Shown here: positions 40,637-49,145 of the stretch, in pieces
Layout: every line of letters starts with the position of its first letter
Numbering within the stretch: the first letter of the stretch is position 1
Origin: CAVVXN01 sp963772585
GTDB taxonomy: Bacteria; Planctomycetota; PLA2; JAEUHO01
Length of the DNA stretch: 64,000 nucleotides
NCBI GenBank assembly: GCA_963772585.1
Contig: CAVYXV010000007.1
Span: forward strand, 620,001 to 684,000
Direction: 5' to 3'
Notes under the pieces: generated by a model
Database searches by the model: none
What the model was told of the DNA's origin: nothing
The model's input: the letters and a program-made list of their open reading frames with translations, nothing else
Translations under genes and position numbers: made by a program

Positions 40637-42475
40637 GTGGAGGACCACCGACCGGTCGCGTCGCGCCTCGGGCGCCTGCTCGACGCCTGCGTGGCGCTGG
40701 GGCTCGGCCTGACCGCCGGCGTCCTCCTCGGCGCCCGCTTCGGCCCGGTGGCCGCGATCCTGGGCGGGCTCGCGCTGCTGCTCGTCGCCCTGCGCGTCCT
40801 GAGGCGACTCGGCTCCCGGTCGCGGCTCGCCTACCGGCTGCTGCTCCTCGCCTGGCTCGCCTTCGCCGGGGTGCAGGGGATCGAGCGGGCCGCCTTCCGG
40901 CCGCCGGGGCCGCCGCGCGCCGCGGGGGACGGGGCGGCCGCATCGCCGCGCCCCTTCGCGGCCGGGCTCGGGAGCGCCGCCTTCGAACTCCCCGCGCGGG
41001 CCACGATGGCGGGATGGGGGACGCGCCCGCGGCGGCGCGCCCTGCCGGCCTGGGCCGGCCTCGGCGGCGTGGGACGGCTCTCGCTCGCGTGGATGGGGCC
41101 GCCCGCTCCCGGCGAGGCGCCCCGCGTGCCCATCTTCCGCCGCCCCGAAGCGAAGGGGCCGCCGATCGGCGCGCGCGCCGTGGTGATCCGCCCCGAGGGG
41201 GCCCCTCCCTTCGGCCTCGTCCGTCTCGACCTGATCCTCGTCCCGCCGCGGCTCGCGCGGCGCGTCGTCGAGGCCGTCGCCGATCTCGGCTTCGAGGACG
41301 CGACGCTCCTCGTCCAGGCGAGCCACACGCACAGCGGCCCCGGGGGGGCCTTTCGGGCGCCGCTCGCGGAGGCGCTCGGCACCGATCACTTCGACGTCGC
41401 CGTCTTCGACGCCGTGGTCGCCGCGGCGGTCGGGGCGGTCCGGGAGGCGGACCGCGTCGCGGTCCCCGCGCGCGTGACCGCCCTGGAGGCGTCCGACCGG
41501 GGCGACGACGGCCTTCCCGTCCTCGCCCGCACGCGGGGTCGCCAAGCGGATCTCGACCCCGCGGGCGACGCCGAGCGGATCGACCCCCGCGTGCTCGCCC
41601 TCCGGTTGGAGGAACGCGCGTCCGGCCGGCCGATCGCCCTGATCGTCCACTACGCGGTGCAGCCGGTGATGCTGAGACCGCGTCACCTCGTGTTCGGGAG
41701 CGATCTCCCCGGCGCGATCGAAAACGCCCTGGAGGAGCGGCTCCCCGGGCATCCGCCGGTCCTCTTCCTGAACGGGCACTGCGGCGACGTGACGCCGCGG
41801 CGCGACGGCCTCTCCGGTCCCGACGGCGCCGGGGTCCTCGCGCGGCGCTTCGCGGAGAACGTCGCCGCGGACCTGGCGAAGGAGGGGGCCTTGCGCACGC
41901 GGATCGCCGTGCACGCCGCCCGCGACGTACGCGACCTCGGCACGCCCTTCGCCTTCGCCGCCCTCGGTTCGCGGTCGGCCTTCGAGCGACACGTCTTGGC
42001 GGGGCCCTTCGGCCGCGATGCGCCGCAGGCGTTCGCATCGGCCCTGTGCCTCCCGGCGAACCTCCTCGTCTGGGGACTCGGGCTGCCCGAGGTGCGCGTG
42101 GGCTTCACGTTCGGCGGCGCGGTGGGCGCCGCCGTCCGTCTCGACGATGCCGTGCCCGCCGGCGAGACCGCCGCCGGCGCGGTCGTCCTGGAGTCGGAGG
42201 CCGGCGCCGAGGCGGTCTTCCTCTGGCACCCGGCCGTCGCCACGCAGGCGCTGCTCCGCCGCTGGCGCGCGGACGTCGCCCAGCGCGATCTCCCCGCGCC
42301 GTTCGTCCTCGGTGCGACGGGCGGCGCGATCGGGTACCTGGTCACCGCGGAGGAGTACGCGGAGGGACGGTACGAGGCGCTCGCCTCGCTCCACGGCTCC
42401 GAGGGCGCCCGCCTCGTCCGCGAGATGCTCTTCGACGCGCTCGGACGGGCGCGCCGGGAACTCGGTCGCGAGTAG
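40637..42475 (+). CDS. Membrane-anchored neutral ceramidase-like hydrolase
   Basis: A 612-residue protein with two or three hydrophobic segments in the first 80 residues, then an extracytoplasmic domain related to neutral/alkaline ceramidases. Matches are the zinc-ligand motif SHTHSGPGG, NGHCGDVTPR and EYAEGRYEALASLHGSEGARL (given in part). The family cleaves N-acyl-sphingosines, but bacterial relatives include enzymes of unknown substrate. The usual C-terminal ceramidase domain seems reduced. The GTG start at 40637 lies 8 nt after a CATAAT promoter-like sequence, suggesting an almost leaderless message. Substrate unknown. Confidence 0.7.
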   Translation: MEDHRPVASRLGRLLDACVALGLGLTAGVLLGARFGPVAAILGGLALLLVALRVLRRLGSRSRLAYRLLLLAWLAFAGVQGIERAAFRPPGPPRAAGDGAAASPRPFAAGLGSAAFELPARATMAGWGTRPRRRALPAWAGLGGVGRLSLAWMGPPAPGEAPRVPIFRRPEAKGPPIGARAVVIRPEGAPPFGLVRLDLILVPPRLARRVVEAVADLGFEDATLLVQASHTHSGPGGAFRAPLAEALGTDHFDVAVFDAVVAAAVGAVREADRVAVPARVTALEASDRGDDGLPVLARTRGRQADLDPAGDAERIDPRVLALRLEERASGRPIALIVHYAVQPVMLRPRHLVFGSDLPGAIENALEERLPGHPPVLFLNGHCGDVTPRRDGLSGPDGAGVLARRFAENVAADLAKEGALRTRIAVHAARDVRDLGTPFAFAALGSRSAFERHVLAGPFGRDAPQAFASALCLPANLLVWGLGLPEVRVGFTFGGAVGAAVRLDDAVPAGETAAGAVVLESEAGAEAVFLWHPAVATQALLRRWRADVAQRDLPAPFVLGATGGAIGYLVTAEEYAEGRYEALASLHGSEGARLVREMLFDALGRARRELGRE

Positions 42476-42558
42476 AGCGACCGCGCCCGCCCCCTCCAAC
42501 GCGGGGGCCGTCCCGGGCGTTACTCTCTTTCGCTCGTCCGTCGCCCGAGAGGCCCTGC

Positions 42559-43479
42559 ATGTCCGACCGTTCCGTCAGCCCCGTCCAATGGTCGGTCTGG
42601 ATCACGAGGCTCATCGGGCTGTGGCTCATCGCGGGCGCCACGCTCAAGCTCCTCTGGGGGAACGAGCTCCAACTGCCGGCCGTGCTGCGCGAGTTGCCGA
42701 TCGAGCCCGAGCTCACCTACCGGATCGCCGTGGCGACGGAGATGTGCGTCGGCCTCCTGGCGCTTCTGAGGCCCCGGTGGTCCTGGCTGCTCGTGATCGC
42801 CATCCTCCTGCTCTTCGACACGGTGCTCGTCATCCAGGTCGTGCAGGGTGCGGAGAGCTGCGGGTGCTTCGGAGGGCGGCTCCCGATCCCGCCCGCTGCG
42901 ATGCTCGGCGTGGACAGCGCGCTGCTCCTCGCGCTCCTCATCAGCCGGCCGTGGTCCACGCCGGGGAGCGACGCGACCGGCGGCATCATCGCCATCGTCG
43001 TGGTCGTGGGCGCCGCCGTGCTCCCCTGGGCGATCGACCGCGAGGCGAGGACCCCCGCCGACCTGGAGAGCGGCCTCTTCCCCAAGAACCCGCACCTCGA
43101 CGTGGACACGTGGGTGGGGAAGCCGCTGGCCGAGACGAAGCTCGCGCCTTGGGTGGACCTGAGCGCTCTTCCCCCCACGGCGCTGTGGATCTTCTACAAG
43201 GAGAGTTGCCCGGTCTGCGCGGGTCTCCTGAACCACCTCGCGAACATGGAGAACGGCGGCCGCGAGATCGTCCTCGTCCGGATCCCGGAGGAAGGGGAGG
43301 GGCACGCCCGCGAGGTGCACGACAAGCCGGAAGGCCCGTGGGTCCACGAGATCTCGCTCGCGAGCGCCCAGTGGGTCATCATCCCGCCCGCCGTCCTGAG
43401 CGTGAAGGACGGACGCGTGATGTGGGCGAAGGAGGGCGTCGAGGGCATCGACGACTTCCTGAAGCTCGACGGGCGCTGA
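42559..43479 (+). CDS. DoxX/MauE-like membrane protein with a thioredoxin-like CPVC motif
   Basis: A 306-residue protein. The first ~165 residues contain about five membrane helices of the DoxX/MauE type, with ESCGCFGG in a loop as in methylamine-utilisation MauE-like proteins. The C-terminal ~120 residues form an exported thioredoxin-like region with ESCPVCAG as redox dithiol. Such proteins are thought to handle disulfide exchange across the membrane. The ATG at 42559 is preceded by GAGAGG about 6 nt upstream. No methylamine genes are near, so the partner is unknown. Confidence 0.75.
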   Translation: MSDRSVSPVQWSVWITRLIGLWLIAGATLKLLWGNELQLPAVLRELPIEPELTYRIAVATEMCVGLLALLRPRWSWLLVIAILLLFDTVLVIQVVQGAESCGCFGGRLPIPPAAMLGVDSALLLALLISRPWSTPGSDATGGIIAIVVVVGAAVLPWAIDREARTPADLESGLFPKNPHLDVDTWVGKPLAETKLAPWVDLSALPPTALWIFYKESCPVCAGLLNHLANMENGGREIVLVRIPEEGEGHAREVHDKPEGPWVHEISLASAQWVIIPPAVLSVKDGRVMWAKEGVEGIDDFLKLDGR

Positions 43480-43528
43480 CGCGGCGAGGCGCGGAGCCCG
43501 ACGGGCGCACTCGGAGGCTGCGAAGGAA

Positions 43529-43543
43529 CGGGCCGAGGGCCCG
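43529..43543. terminator. Small hairpin in a convergent gap
   Basis: CGGGCC and GGCCCG pair around GAG between the genes ending at 43479 and 43628. It is short and there is no T-run; a weak candidate. Confidence 0.3.
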
Positions 43544-43627
43544 AGGCCGAGCGAGGGACCGCGAGCAACGCCCGATCGCGGTTCCGCCGCCGGCCGAAGC
43601 CCCGGACCTCGATGGCTTCCCATCCGC

Positions 43628-44323
43628 TCAGTTCAGGTGCGGATCGACCACGTCCACGGCGTCGGGTGCGCCCTCGGCCGCGCGCTCCTCGATCTGCCGG
43701 ATCAAGAGCTCGAAGCGGCGGAGCACGTCCACCTCCTCCAGGAGCTCGTAGCGGGTCTTGGACGGGAGGTCCACGGCGAGGGCCACGGCGTCGGCGTAGC
43801 GCCCGGGCGTCGCGTCCACGCCGCGGATCTGCTCCGCCATGCGGCGCATGCCCCACACCATCGGCTGGCGGCCGGGGATCAGGTCGAGCGTCCGCCGCAT
43901 CCGTCGCGCCACGGCCTCGTCGTTGCCCGGGGGCACGACGTCGGTCAAGAGTTCCACCGTCGCCTTGCGGAACGTCCCGGACGGGATCTCGTCCACGATC
44001 CGGGCGCGGGCGATGCCGTAGAGGAAGATCTCGATGTGGCCGTTGGGCTTTCGCCGCTGGCGGAAGACCTTGCCGAGGCAGACGACGGGGTGGATCGGCG
44101 GCTTGCCCGCGTAGTCGATCTCGTATCCCGGCCGGAGGAGGGCCGTGGCGATCAGCCCATCGTCCTGGAGGGCGTCCTCGACCATCTGGACGTATCGGTC
44201 CTCGAACACGTTCAGGGGACCGATCGTGTCCGGATAGAGCACGAAGTCCGGCAGGGGGAAGAGCCGGACGCTTCCGGAGAACCCGGCCAGGATCTCGTCC
44301 ACGTCCAGGGGGGGCTTGCTCAT
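43628..44323 (-). CDS. LON substrate-binding domain protein
   Basis: A 231-residue stand-alone LON N-terminal (LAN) domain. It shows RLFPLPDFVLYPDTIGPLNVFEDRYVQMVEDAL (in part), an IGCVGKV-like segment here VVCLGKVFRQ, and FLYGIARARIVDE, followed by a helical C-terminal half. There is no AAA ATPase or protease domain, so it is not Lon itself. Solo LON proteins may select protein substrates or bind E3-like partners. The ATG at 44323 follows a GGTACGAT element by 8 nt and matches the family start. It is divergent from larB. Confidence 0.88.
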   Translation of the reverse strand: MSKPPLDVDEILAGFSGSVRLFPLPDFVLYPDTIGPLNVFEDRYVQMVEDALQDDGLIATALLRPGYEIDYAGKPPIHPVVCLGKVFRQRRKPNGHIEIFLYGIARARIVDEIPSGTFRKATVELLTDVVPPGNDEAVARRMRRTLDLIPGRQPMVWGMRRMAEQIRGVDATPGRYADAVALAVDLPSKTRYELLEEVDVLRRFELLIRQIEERAAEGAPDAVDVVDPHLN

Positions 44324-44331
44324 GCGCCCCG

Positions 44332-44339
44332 ATCGTACC
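44332..44339 (-). promoter_or_regulatory. Promoter -10-like element (GGTACGAT)
   Basis: The core TACGAT ends 8 nt before the LON-domain ATG at 44323; predicted leader about 2 nt. Confidence 0.4.
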
Positions 44340-44386
44340 CTCGGCCGGACCCATGCGCCGCCCCGGCGCCGTGGTTGGATGGGCAG

Positions 44387-45169
44387 ATGGACCTCGCCGC
44401 ATTGGAGACACTGCTGTCCGGCGTGCGCGACAGGACCATCCAGGTCCCGGACGCCGCGCGCCGCCTCGCCGACGTGCTGCCGGGCGCGCCGATCTCCGTG
44501 GCGGACGGCGCGCCGCCCTGGCACCTCGACCACCACCGGGGGATCCGGTGCGGCTTCCCCGAGGTGGTCTTCGGACCGGGAAAGGCGCCGGAGGACCTCG
44601 TGCGGATCGCCGCGGAGATCCTCGAGAGGAGCGACACGCTCCTCGTGACGCGCGTGGACGAGGCCCAGGCGCGCGCGCTCGTCGCCGCCGTGCCCGACGC
44701 GGTCCACCACGAGCGTGCCCGCGCCGTCACCGTCCGCCGGGGCGAGCCGGCACCGCCGCGGCGGGGCGTGGCCGTGGTGGCCGCCGGGACCTCCGACGTC
44801 TCCGTCGCCGAGGAAGCCCGCGTGACGGCCGAGGCGATGGGGGAGGCGCCCGACGTTCTCCAGGACGTCGGGGTCGCCGGCCTCCACCGCCTTCTCCGCC
44901 ACCACGAGATCCTCCGTCGGGCGCGCGTGATCGTCGTCGCCGCGGGCCTGGAAGGAGCGCTCCCGAGCGTGGTGGGGGGGCTCGTCGCCGTGCCGGTGAT
45001 CGCCGTCCCCACGAGTGTGGGCTACGGCCTGAGCCTCGGCGGCATCGCCGCGGCCATGGCCATGCTCAACTCCTGCGCCCCCAACGTGGCGGTCGTGAAC
45101 GTGGACAACGGCTTCGGCGCGGGCTACGTGGCCTCGCTGATCAACCGCGGTGCCGCCGCGGGCGCGTGA
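44387..45169 (+). CDS. larB: Nickel-pincer cofactor biosynthesis protein LarB
   Basis: A 260-residue LarB, the carboxylase/hydrolase that turns nicotinic acid adenine dinucleotide into the dicarboxylated mononucleotide for the nickel-pincer cofactor. The C-terminal half has the AIR-carboxylase-like motif AAGTSDVSVAEEA and GGLVAVPVIAVPTSVGYG (in part), and SCAPNVAVVNVDNGFGAG. The usual partners larC, larE and larA are absent from this window. The ATG at 44387 lies 6 nt after TTGGAT, another possible leaderless start. It is divergent from the LON-domain gene. Confidence 0.92.
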   Translation: MDLAALETLLSGVRDRTIQVPDAARRLADVLPGAPISVADGAPPWHLDHHRGIRCGFPEVVFGPGKAPEDLVRIAAEILERSDTLLVTRVDEAQARALVAAVPDAVHHERARAVTVRRGEPAPPRRGVAVVAAGTSDVSVAEEARVTAEAMGEAPDVLQDVGVAGLHRLLRHHEILRRARVIVVAAGLEGALPSVVGGLVAVPVIAVPTSVGYGLSLGGIAAAMAMLNSCAPNVAVVNVDNGFGAGYVASLINRGAAAGA

Positions 45170-45740
45170 GTCCCGTTCGCGCGCGCGTCCAAGGACGGGG
45201 CCCTCACGACGACTACGCCGTCACGGAGAGCGGCCGGGGATCCGTGCCTGTCGGCACTGGGCCTCCGTGATCCGGCGCGGGCGGCTGCATCGCCGCTCGC
45301 GTCACACGCGCGGCGGGGAGGTTCCCGCCTACGCGGCGCGGGGCGACTTCTCACCGGTGGTGGGGGCCTCCGGTTCGGGGCCGCGCACGCCCCGTGTGCA
45401 TCGGAACGAAGGGTGTGTACGTCTCCCTCGCAGTGGAACACGACGATACCCACCCCGGCACAGGGCCGTGGCTTGCTCCGCTGCGCTCCGCCCCTGGAGC
45501 CTGACTCGTATCCATCGCGTTCGCCTCGGGCCCTGCGGGGGGGCGTGGGCGGCTTTCGCGTCCCTTCGCGTGGCGGAAGGCCTCCGTGGCGAGGGTCCAG
45601 TCCGGAGGGCGGGCCCCCACGAGAACGCCCCCGCGATCGCCCACGAGACGCGAGCGCGCACTCTCCAGCGGGCAACCTGCCCCCTCGGTCCCTTCCGCCT
45701 CGCTGGGGGAGGGGTGGGGGTGCGGCTATCCTCTCCGGCC
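45170..45740. other. 571-bp region without a recognised gene
   Basis: Frames through this gap lack family resemblance and consistent GC-rich third positions. A hairpin with arms GGCGGG (45312-45317) and CCCGCC (45324-45329), plus flanking CGCG pairs, is visible. No tRNA or riboswitch was recognised. The region ends at the carA promoter-like element. Confidence 0.5.
45725..45732 (+). promoter_or_regulatory. Promoter -10-like element of carA (GCTATCCT)
   Basis: The core TATCCT ends 8 nt before the carA ATG at 45741. The predicted leader is about 2 nt and there is no ribosome site. Confidence 0.45.
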
Positions 45741-46898
45741 ATGCCCGAACTCCGCCCCGCCATGCTGGTCCTCTCCGACGGCTCCGTCTACCGGGGCCGG
45801 GCCTTCGGGGCCTCCGGCGAACGCGTCGGCGAGGTCGTCTTCAACACCGCGATGACGGGCTACCAGGAGATCGCGACCGATCCGTCGTACGCCGGCCAGA
45901 TCGTCTGCATGACCTATCCCCACATCGGCAACTACGGCGTCAACCCCGAGGACGTCGAGGCCCCGCATCCCTGGATCGAGGGGATGGTCGTCCGCGAGCT
46001 GAGCCCCGTGCGCAGCAACTTCCGCTCGACGGAAGAGCTGGGCCGCTGGTTCGAGCGGATGGGCGTCGTGGGCATCGAGGGCGTGGACACCCGGCGGCTC
46101 ACGCGGCGCCTGCGAAACGGCGGCGCCACGAACGGCATCCTCTCGACCGAGGACGTGGACGAGCAGAGCCTCCTGGCCAAGGCCCGCGAGATCCCGTCGA
46201 TGGAGGGGCTCGATCTCGTCGAGAGGGTCACGTGCCGCGAGCCCTACACCTGGACGGACGGGTGGCCGAAGCGCTGGGTCGAGGATCCCGCGCGGGGCGT
46301 GCCGAAGGGGCGGTTCGAGCCCGTCTACCGCATCGTCTGCATGGACTTCGGCATCAAGCGCAACATCCTCCGCTCGCTCGTCGCGTACGGCTTCGCCCCC
46401 ACCGTCGTCCCCGCCACGATGCCGGCGGAGGAGATCGTGGCGATGGCGCCCGACGGGGTCTTCCTCTCGAACGGTCCCGGCGATCCCTCGGCCGTGTCCT
46501 ACGCCGTGGAGACGATCCGGGCGCTTCTGGGCAAGGTGCCCATGTTCGGCATCTGCCTCGGCCACCAACTGCTGGCGCTGGCGGCCGGCGCAAGCACCTA
46601 CAAGCTCAAGTTCGGCCATCGCGGGGCGAACCACCCCGTCCGCGACCACGCGACGGGAGCCATCGAGATCACCAGCCAGAACCACGGCTTCGTGGTGGAC
46701 GAGGAGAGCCTCGCCGAGACCGGATTCGAGGCGACGCACACGAATCTCAACGACTTCACGAACGCCGGTGTGGGCTGCGCCGACCGGTGGGCCTTCGGTG
46801 TCCAGTACCACCCCGAAGCGGCCCCCGGCCCGCACGACGCCCACCATCTCTTCCGCCGGTTCCGCGAGGTGATCGCCGGGGTGGCGCCGGTGGCCTGA
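45741..46898 (+). CDS. carA: Carbamoyl-phosphate synthase, small (glutaminase) subunit
   Basis: A 385-residue subunit that hydrolyses glutamine and channels ammonia to CarB for arginine and pyrimidine synthesis. The N-terminal CarA domain has FNTAMTGYQEI, TYPHIGNYG and GVDTRRLTRRLR. The class I amidotransferase domain has SNGPGDPS, the nucleophile in GICLGHQ (C272) and the His/Glu of QYHPEA. Length is normal. The ATG at 45741 is fixed by the family start and the promoter element; an open frame continues upstream to 45150 but is not CarA-like. carB is not in the window. purA follows 114 bp downstream. Confidence 0.97.
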   Translation: MPELRPAMLVLSDGSVYRGRAFGASGERVGEVVFNTAMTGYQEIATDPSYAGQIVCMTYPHIGNYGVNPEDVEAPHPWIEGMVVRELSPVRSNFRSTEELGRWFERMGVVGIEGVDTRRLTRRLRNGGATNGILSTEDVDEQSLLAKAREIPSMEGLDLVERVTCREPYTWTDGWPKRWVEDPARGVPKGRFEPVYRIVCMDFGIKRNILRSLVAYGFAPTVVPATMPAEEIVAMAPDGVFLSNGPGDPSAVSYAVETIRALLGKVPMFGICLGHQLLALAAGASTYKLKFGHRGANHPVRDHATGAIEITSQNHGFVVDEESLAETGFEATHTNLNDFTNAGVGCADRWAFGVQYHPEAAPGPHDAHHLFRRFREVIAGVAPVA

Positions 46899-47012
46899 CG
46901 GCGGCGCGAGGCACGAGGGCCCGCCGCCGCCGCCCCCCCTTTTCGCCGAACGCCGGCCGCTTGCCCCGGGGAGCTTCGGGGTAAGGTGGGGGTTTGCCCC
47001 GGGAGACCTCGG

Positions 47013-48308
47013 ATGTCCGTCACGTGCATCTTCGGCATGCAGTGGGGCGACGAAGGCAAGGGCCGACTCGTCGACCTCGTCGCGCGGCGCTCGGAGGTGG
47101 TCGTCCGCTACCAGGGCGGTGCGAACGCCGGGCACACGGTCATCGTCGGCGACGAGAAGTACGTCCTCCACATGCTGCCGTCGGGTGCGATCCAGCCCCA
47201 CACGACGAACGTCGTGGCAAACGGGGTCGTCGTCGATCCTTGGACGCTCCTGGAGGAGGTCGACGACCTCGCCCGCCGCGGCATCGGGCTCGACGGCCGG
47301 CTCCTCGTTTCCGACCGGGCGCACGTCGTCCTGCCCTATCACCGGCTCATGGACCGCGCCATGGAGCAACTCCGCGGCCGCCGCGCGATCGGGACCACCA
47401 GCCGCGGGATCGGCCCCGCCTACGGCGACAAGGCCATGCGGGAAGGCCTGCGGATCGCCGATCTCATGCGGCCTTCCTGGACGGAGGAGCGCTTCCGCGA
47501 GAACCTCCTGGCCCGCAACGAGATCCTCGAGAAGGCCGGGATGGACCCGCTGGACGCCGACGAGGCGTGGGCCTCGACCCGCCGCGTTGCCGAGCGGCTG
47601 GCGCCCTACGTGGCCGACACGATGGCGACCCTGCTCGACGCCTGGGACGCCGGCCGCTCGATCCTGCTGGAGGGCGCGCAGGGCTACGGCCTGGACGTGG
47701 ACCAGGGCTCGTATCCCTACGTGACCTCCAGCCACACCGGGACCGCCGGCGTGGCGGCGGGGACCGGGCTCCCCCCGTGCGCGATCGACACCGCCGTCGG
47801 CGTGGTCAAGGCCTACACGACCCGCGTCGGCGCGGGTCCCTTCCCGACGAGGGACGAGGGACCGGCGGGGCGTCACATGGCGGAGCGCGGGCGGGAGTTC
47901 GGAGCGACGACCGGGCGCCCGCGCGACTGCGGTGCCTTCGACGCCGTCCTCGCCCGCCGCGCCGCGCGCACGCAGGGCGTGGACCGACTCGCCATCATGA
48001 AGCTCGACGTCCTCTCGGGACTGGAGACGCTGGCGGTCTGCGTCGCCTACGAGTTGGACGGGCGTCGGCTCGACGCCCCGCCCGCGTACGCCGCCGACTG
48101 GACGGCGTGCCGGCCGGTCTACGAGACGCTGCCCGGTTGGGGCGCCGACGTCTCGGGGGTGCGGCGCTTCGAGGATCTCCCCCCCGAGGCGCGCGGGTAC
48201 GTGGAGCGCCTGCAGGAACTCGTCGGCGTGCCGGTCGGCGTGATCAGCGTCGGCGCCGAGCGCGAGCAATTCATCGAGACGGGCGAGGGTCTCCCCGTCC
48301 CGGCGTGA
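47013..48308 (+). CDS. purA: Adenylosuccinate synthetase
   Basis: A 431-residue enzyme converting IMP, aspartate and GTP to adenylosuccinate in AMP synthesis. Motifs include QWGDEGKGRLVD (P-loop with catalytic Asp), GGANAGHTV (catalytic His), GTTSRGIGPAY, EGAQGYGLDVDQGSYPYVTSS (in part) and VVKAYTTRVGAGPFPT. Length is typical. The ATG at 47013 has a GGGAG site and the family N-terminus. A TAAGGT promoter-like sequence lies 25 nt upstream. uppS begins 85 bp downstream. Confidence 0.98.
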   Translation: MSVTCIFGMQWGDEGKGRLVDLVARRSEVVVRYQGGANAGHTVIVGDEKYVLHMLPSGAIQPHTTNVVANGVVVDPWTLLEEVDDLARRGIGLDGRLLVSDRAHVVLPYHRLMDRAMEQLRGRRAIGTTSRGIGPAYGDKAMREGLRIADLMRPSWTEERFRENLLARNEILEKAGMDPLDADEAWASTRRVAERLAPYVADTMATLLDAWDAGRSILLEGAQGYGLDVDQGSYPYVTSSHTGTAGVAAGTGLPPCAIDTAVGVVKAYTTRVGAGPFPTRDEGPAGRHMAERGREFGATTGRPRDCGAFDAVLARRAARTQGVDRLAIMKLDVLSGLETLAVCVAYELDGRRLDAPPAYAADWTACRPVYETLPGWGADVSGVRRFEDLPPEARGYVERLQELVGVPVGVISVGAEREQFIETGEGLPVPA

Positions 48309-48364
48309 GAGCGCCGAAGGCGGGGCCTCCCCCTCCGCGGCGTCCGGCGGCGACGGGGGACCGT

Positions 48365-48372
48365 GGTAGGGT
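48365..48372 (+). promoter_or_regulatory. Promoter -10-like element before uppS (GGTAGGGT)
   Basis: The core TAGGGT lies 21 nt before the uppS ATG; predicted leader about 15 nt. Confidence 0.35.
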
Positions 48373-48393
48373 CTCGCCGTTCCCGGAACGAGC

Positions 48394-49137
48394 ATGCCCC
48401 ACTCCGACCCGCGAAACCCCGGCGGCGCGCGCCACGTCGCGATCATCATGGACGGCAACGGCCGGTGGGCCGAGGCGCGCGGACACGCACGGATCGACGG
48501 GCACCAGGCCGGTGCCGAGAGCGTGCGGGTCGTCACCCGTCACGCGGCGCGAATCGGGTTGGAGCAGCTCACGCTCTACGCGTTCTCGGCGGAGAACTGG
48601 AGGCGGCCCGCCGACGAGGTCGCCTTCCTCATGGGGCTGCTCGAGCACTACCTCGTGGACGAACAGGGCGAGCTCATGGAGAACGCCGTCCGGTTGCGGT
48701 CGATCGGGCGGATCGGCGGCCTGCCCGCCGCCGTGCAGCGGGCGCTCGCCGAGACGGAGGCACGGACGGCGGGGAACGACGGCATGGTGCTCTGCCTCGC
48801 GCTGAACTACGGGGGGCGCCAGGAGATCGCCGACGCCGCCCGGAGGTTGGCTCTCGACCTCGCCGCCGGCCGCCTGGCGCCCGATGCCCTGGAGGGCGAC
48901 GCCGTGCTCGACCAGATCGAAGCCCGCCTCCACCAGCCCGACATGCCCCCTCTCGACCTCCTCGTCCGTACCTCGGGGGAACAGCGGCTCAGCAACTACC
49001 TCCTCTGGCAGGCCGCCTACGCCGAGCTCTTCCTGACCGACGTGGAATGGCCGGAGTTTCGCGAGGAGGACCTCGAGACGGCCCTCGCGGCCTTCGCCAC
49101 CCGCGTCCGCCGCTACGGCGGCCTCGTGAAGGGCTAG
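48394..49137 (+). CDS. uppS: Isoprenyl (undecaprenyl) diphosphate synthase
   Basis: A 247-residue cis-prenyltransferase that makes the long-chain lipid carrier for cell-envelope polymers. The substrate-binding MDGNGRWA with catalytic Asp, LTLYAFSAENWRRP and the C-terminal DLLVRTSGEQRLSNYLLWQAAYAELFLTDVEWPEF (in part) are intact. Length is typical; chain length of the product cannot be told from sequence. cdsA follows after 8 nt, the common uppS-cdsA pair. Confidence 0.97.
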   Translation: MPHSDPRNPGGARHVAIIMDGNGRWAEARGHARIDGHQAGAESVRVVTRHAARIGLEQLTLYAFSAENWRRPADEVAFLMGLLEHYLVDEQGELMENAVRLRSIGRIGGLPAAVQRALAETEARTAGNDGMVLCLALNYGGRQEIADAARRLALDLAAGRLAPDALEGDAVLDQIEARLHQPDMPPLDLLVRTSGEQRLSNYLLWQAAYAELFLTDVEWPEFREEDLETALAAFATRVRRYGGLVKG

Positions 49138-49145
49138 CCCGCGCC

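Noticed and set aside
45150..45740. N-terminal extension of CarA to 45150
   Set aside because: The extra 197 residues are not CarA-like; the family N-terminus and a promoter-like element fix the start at 45741.
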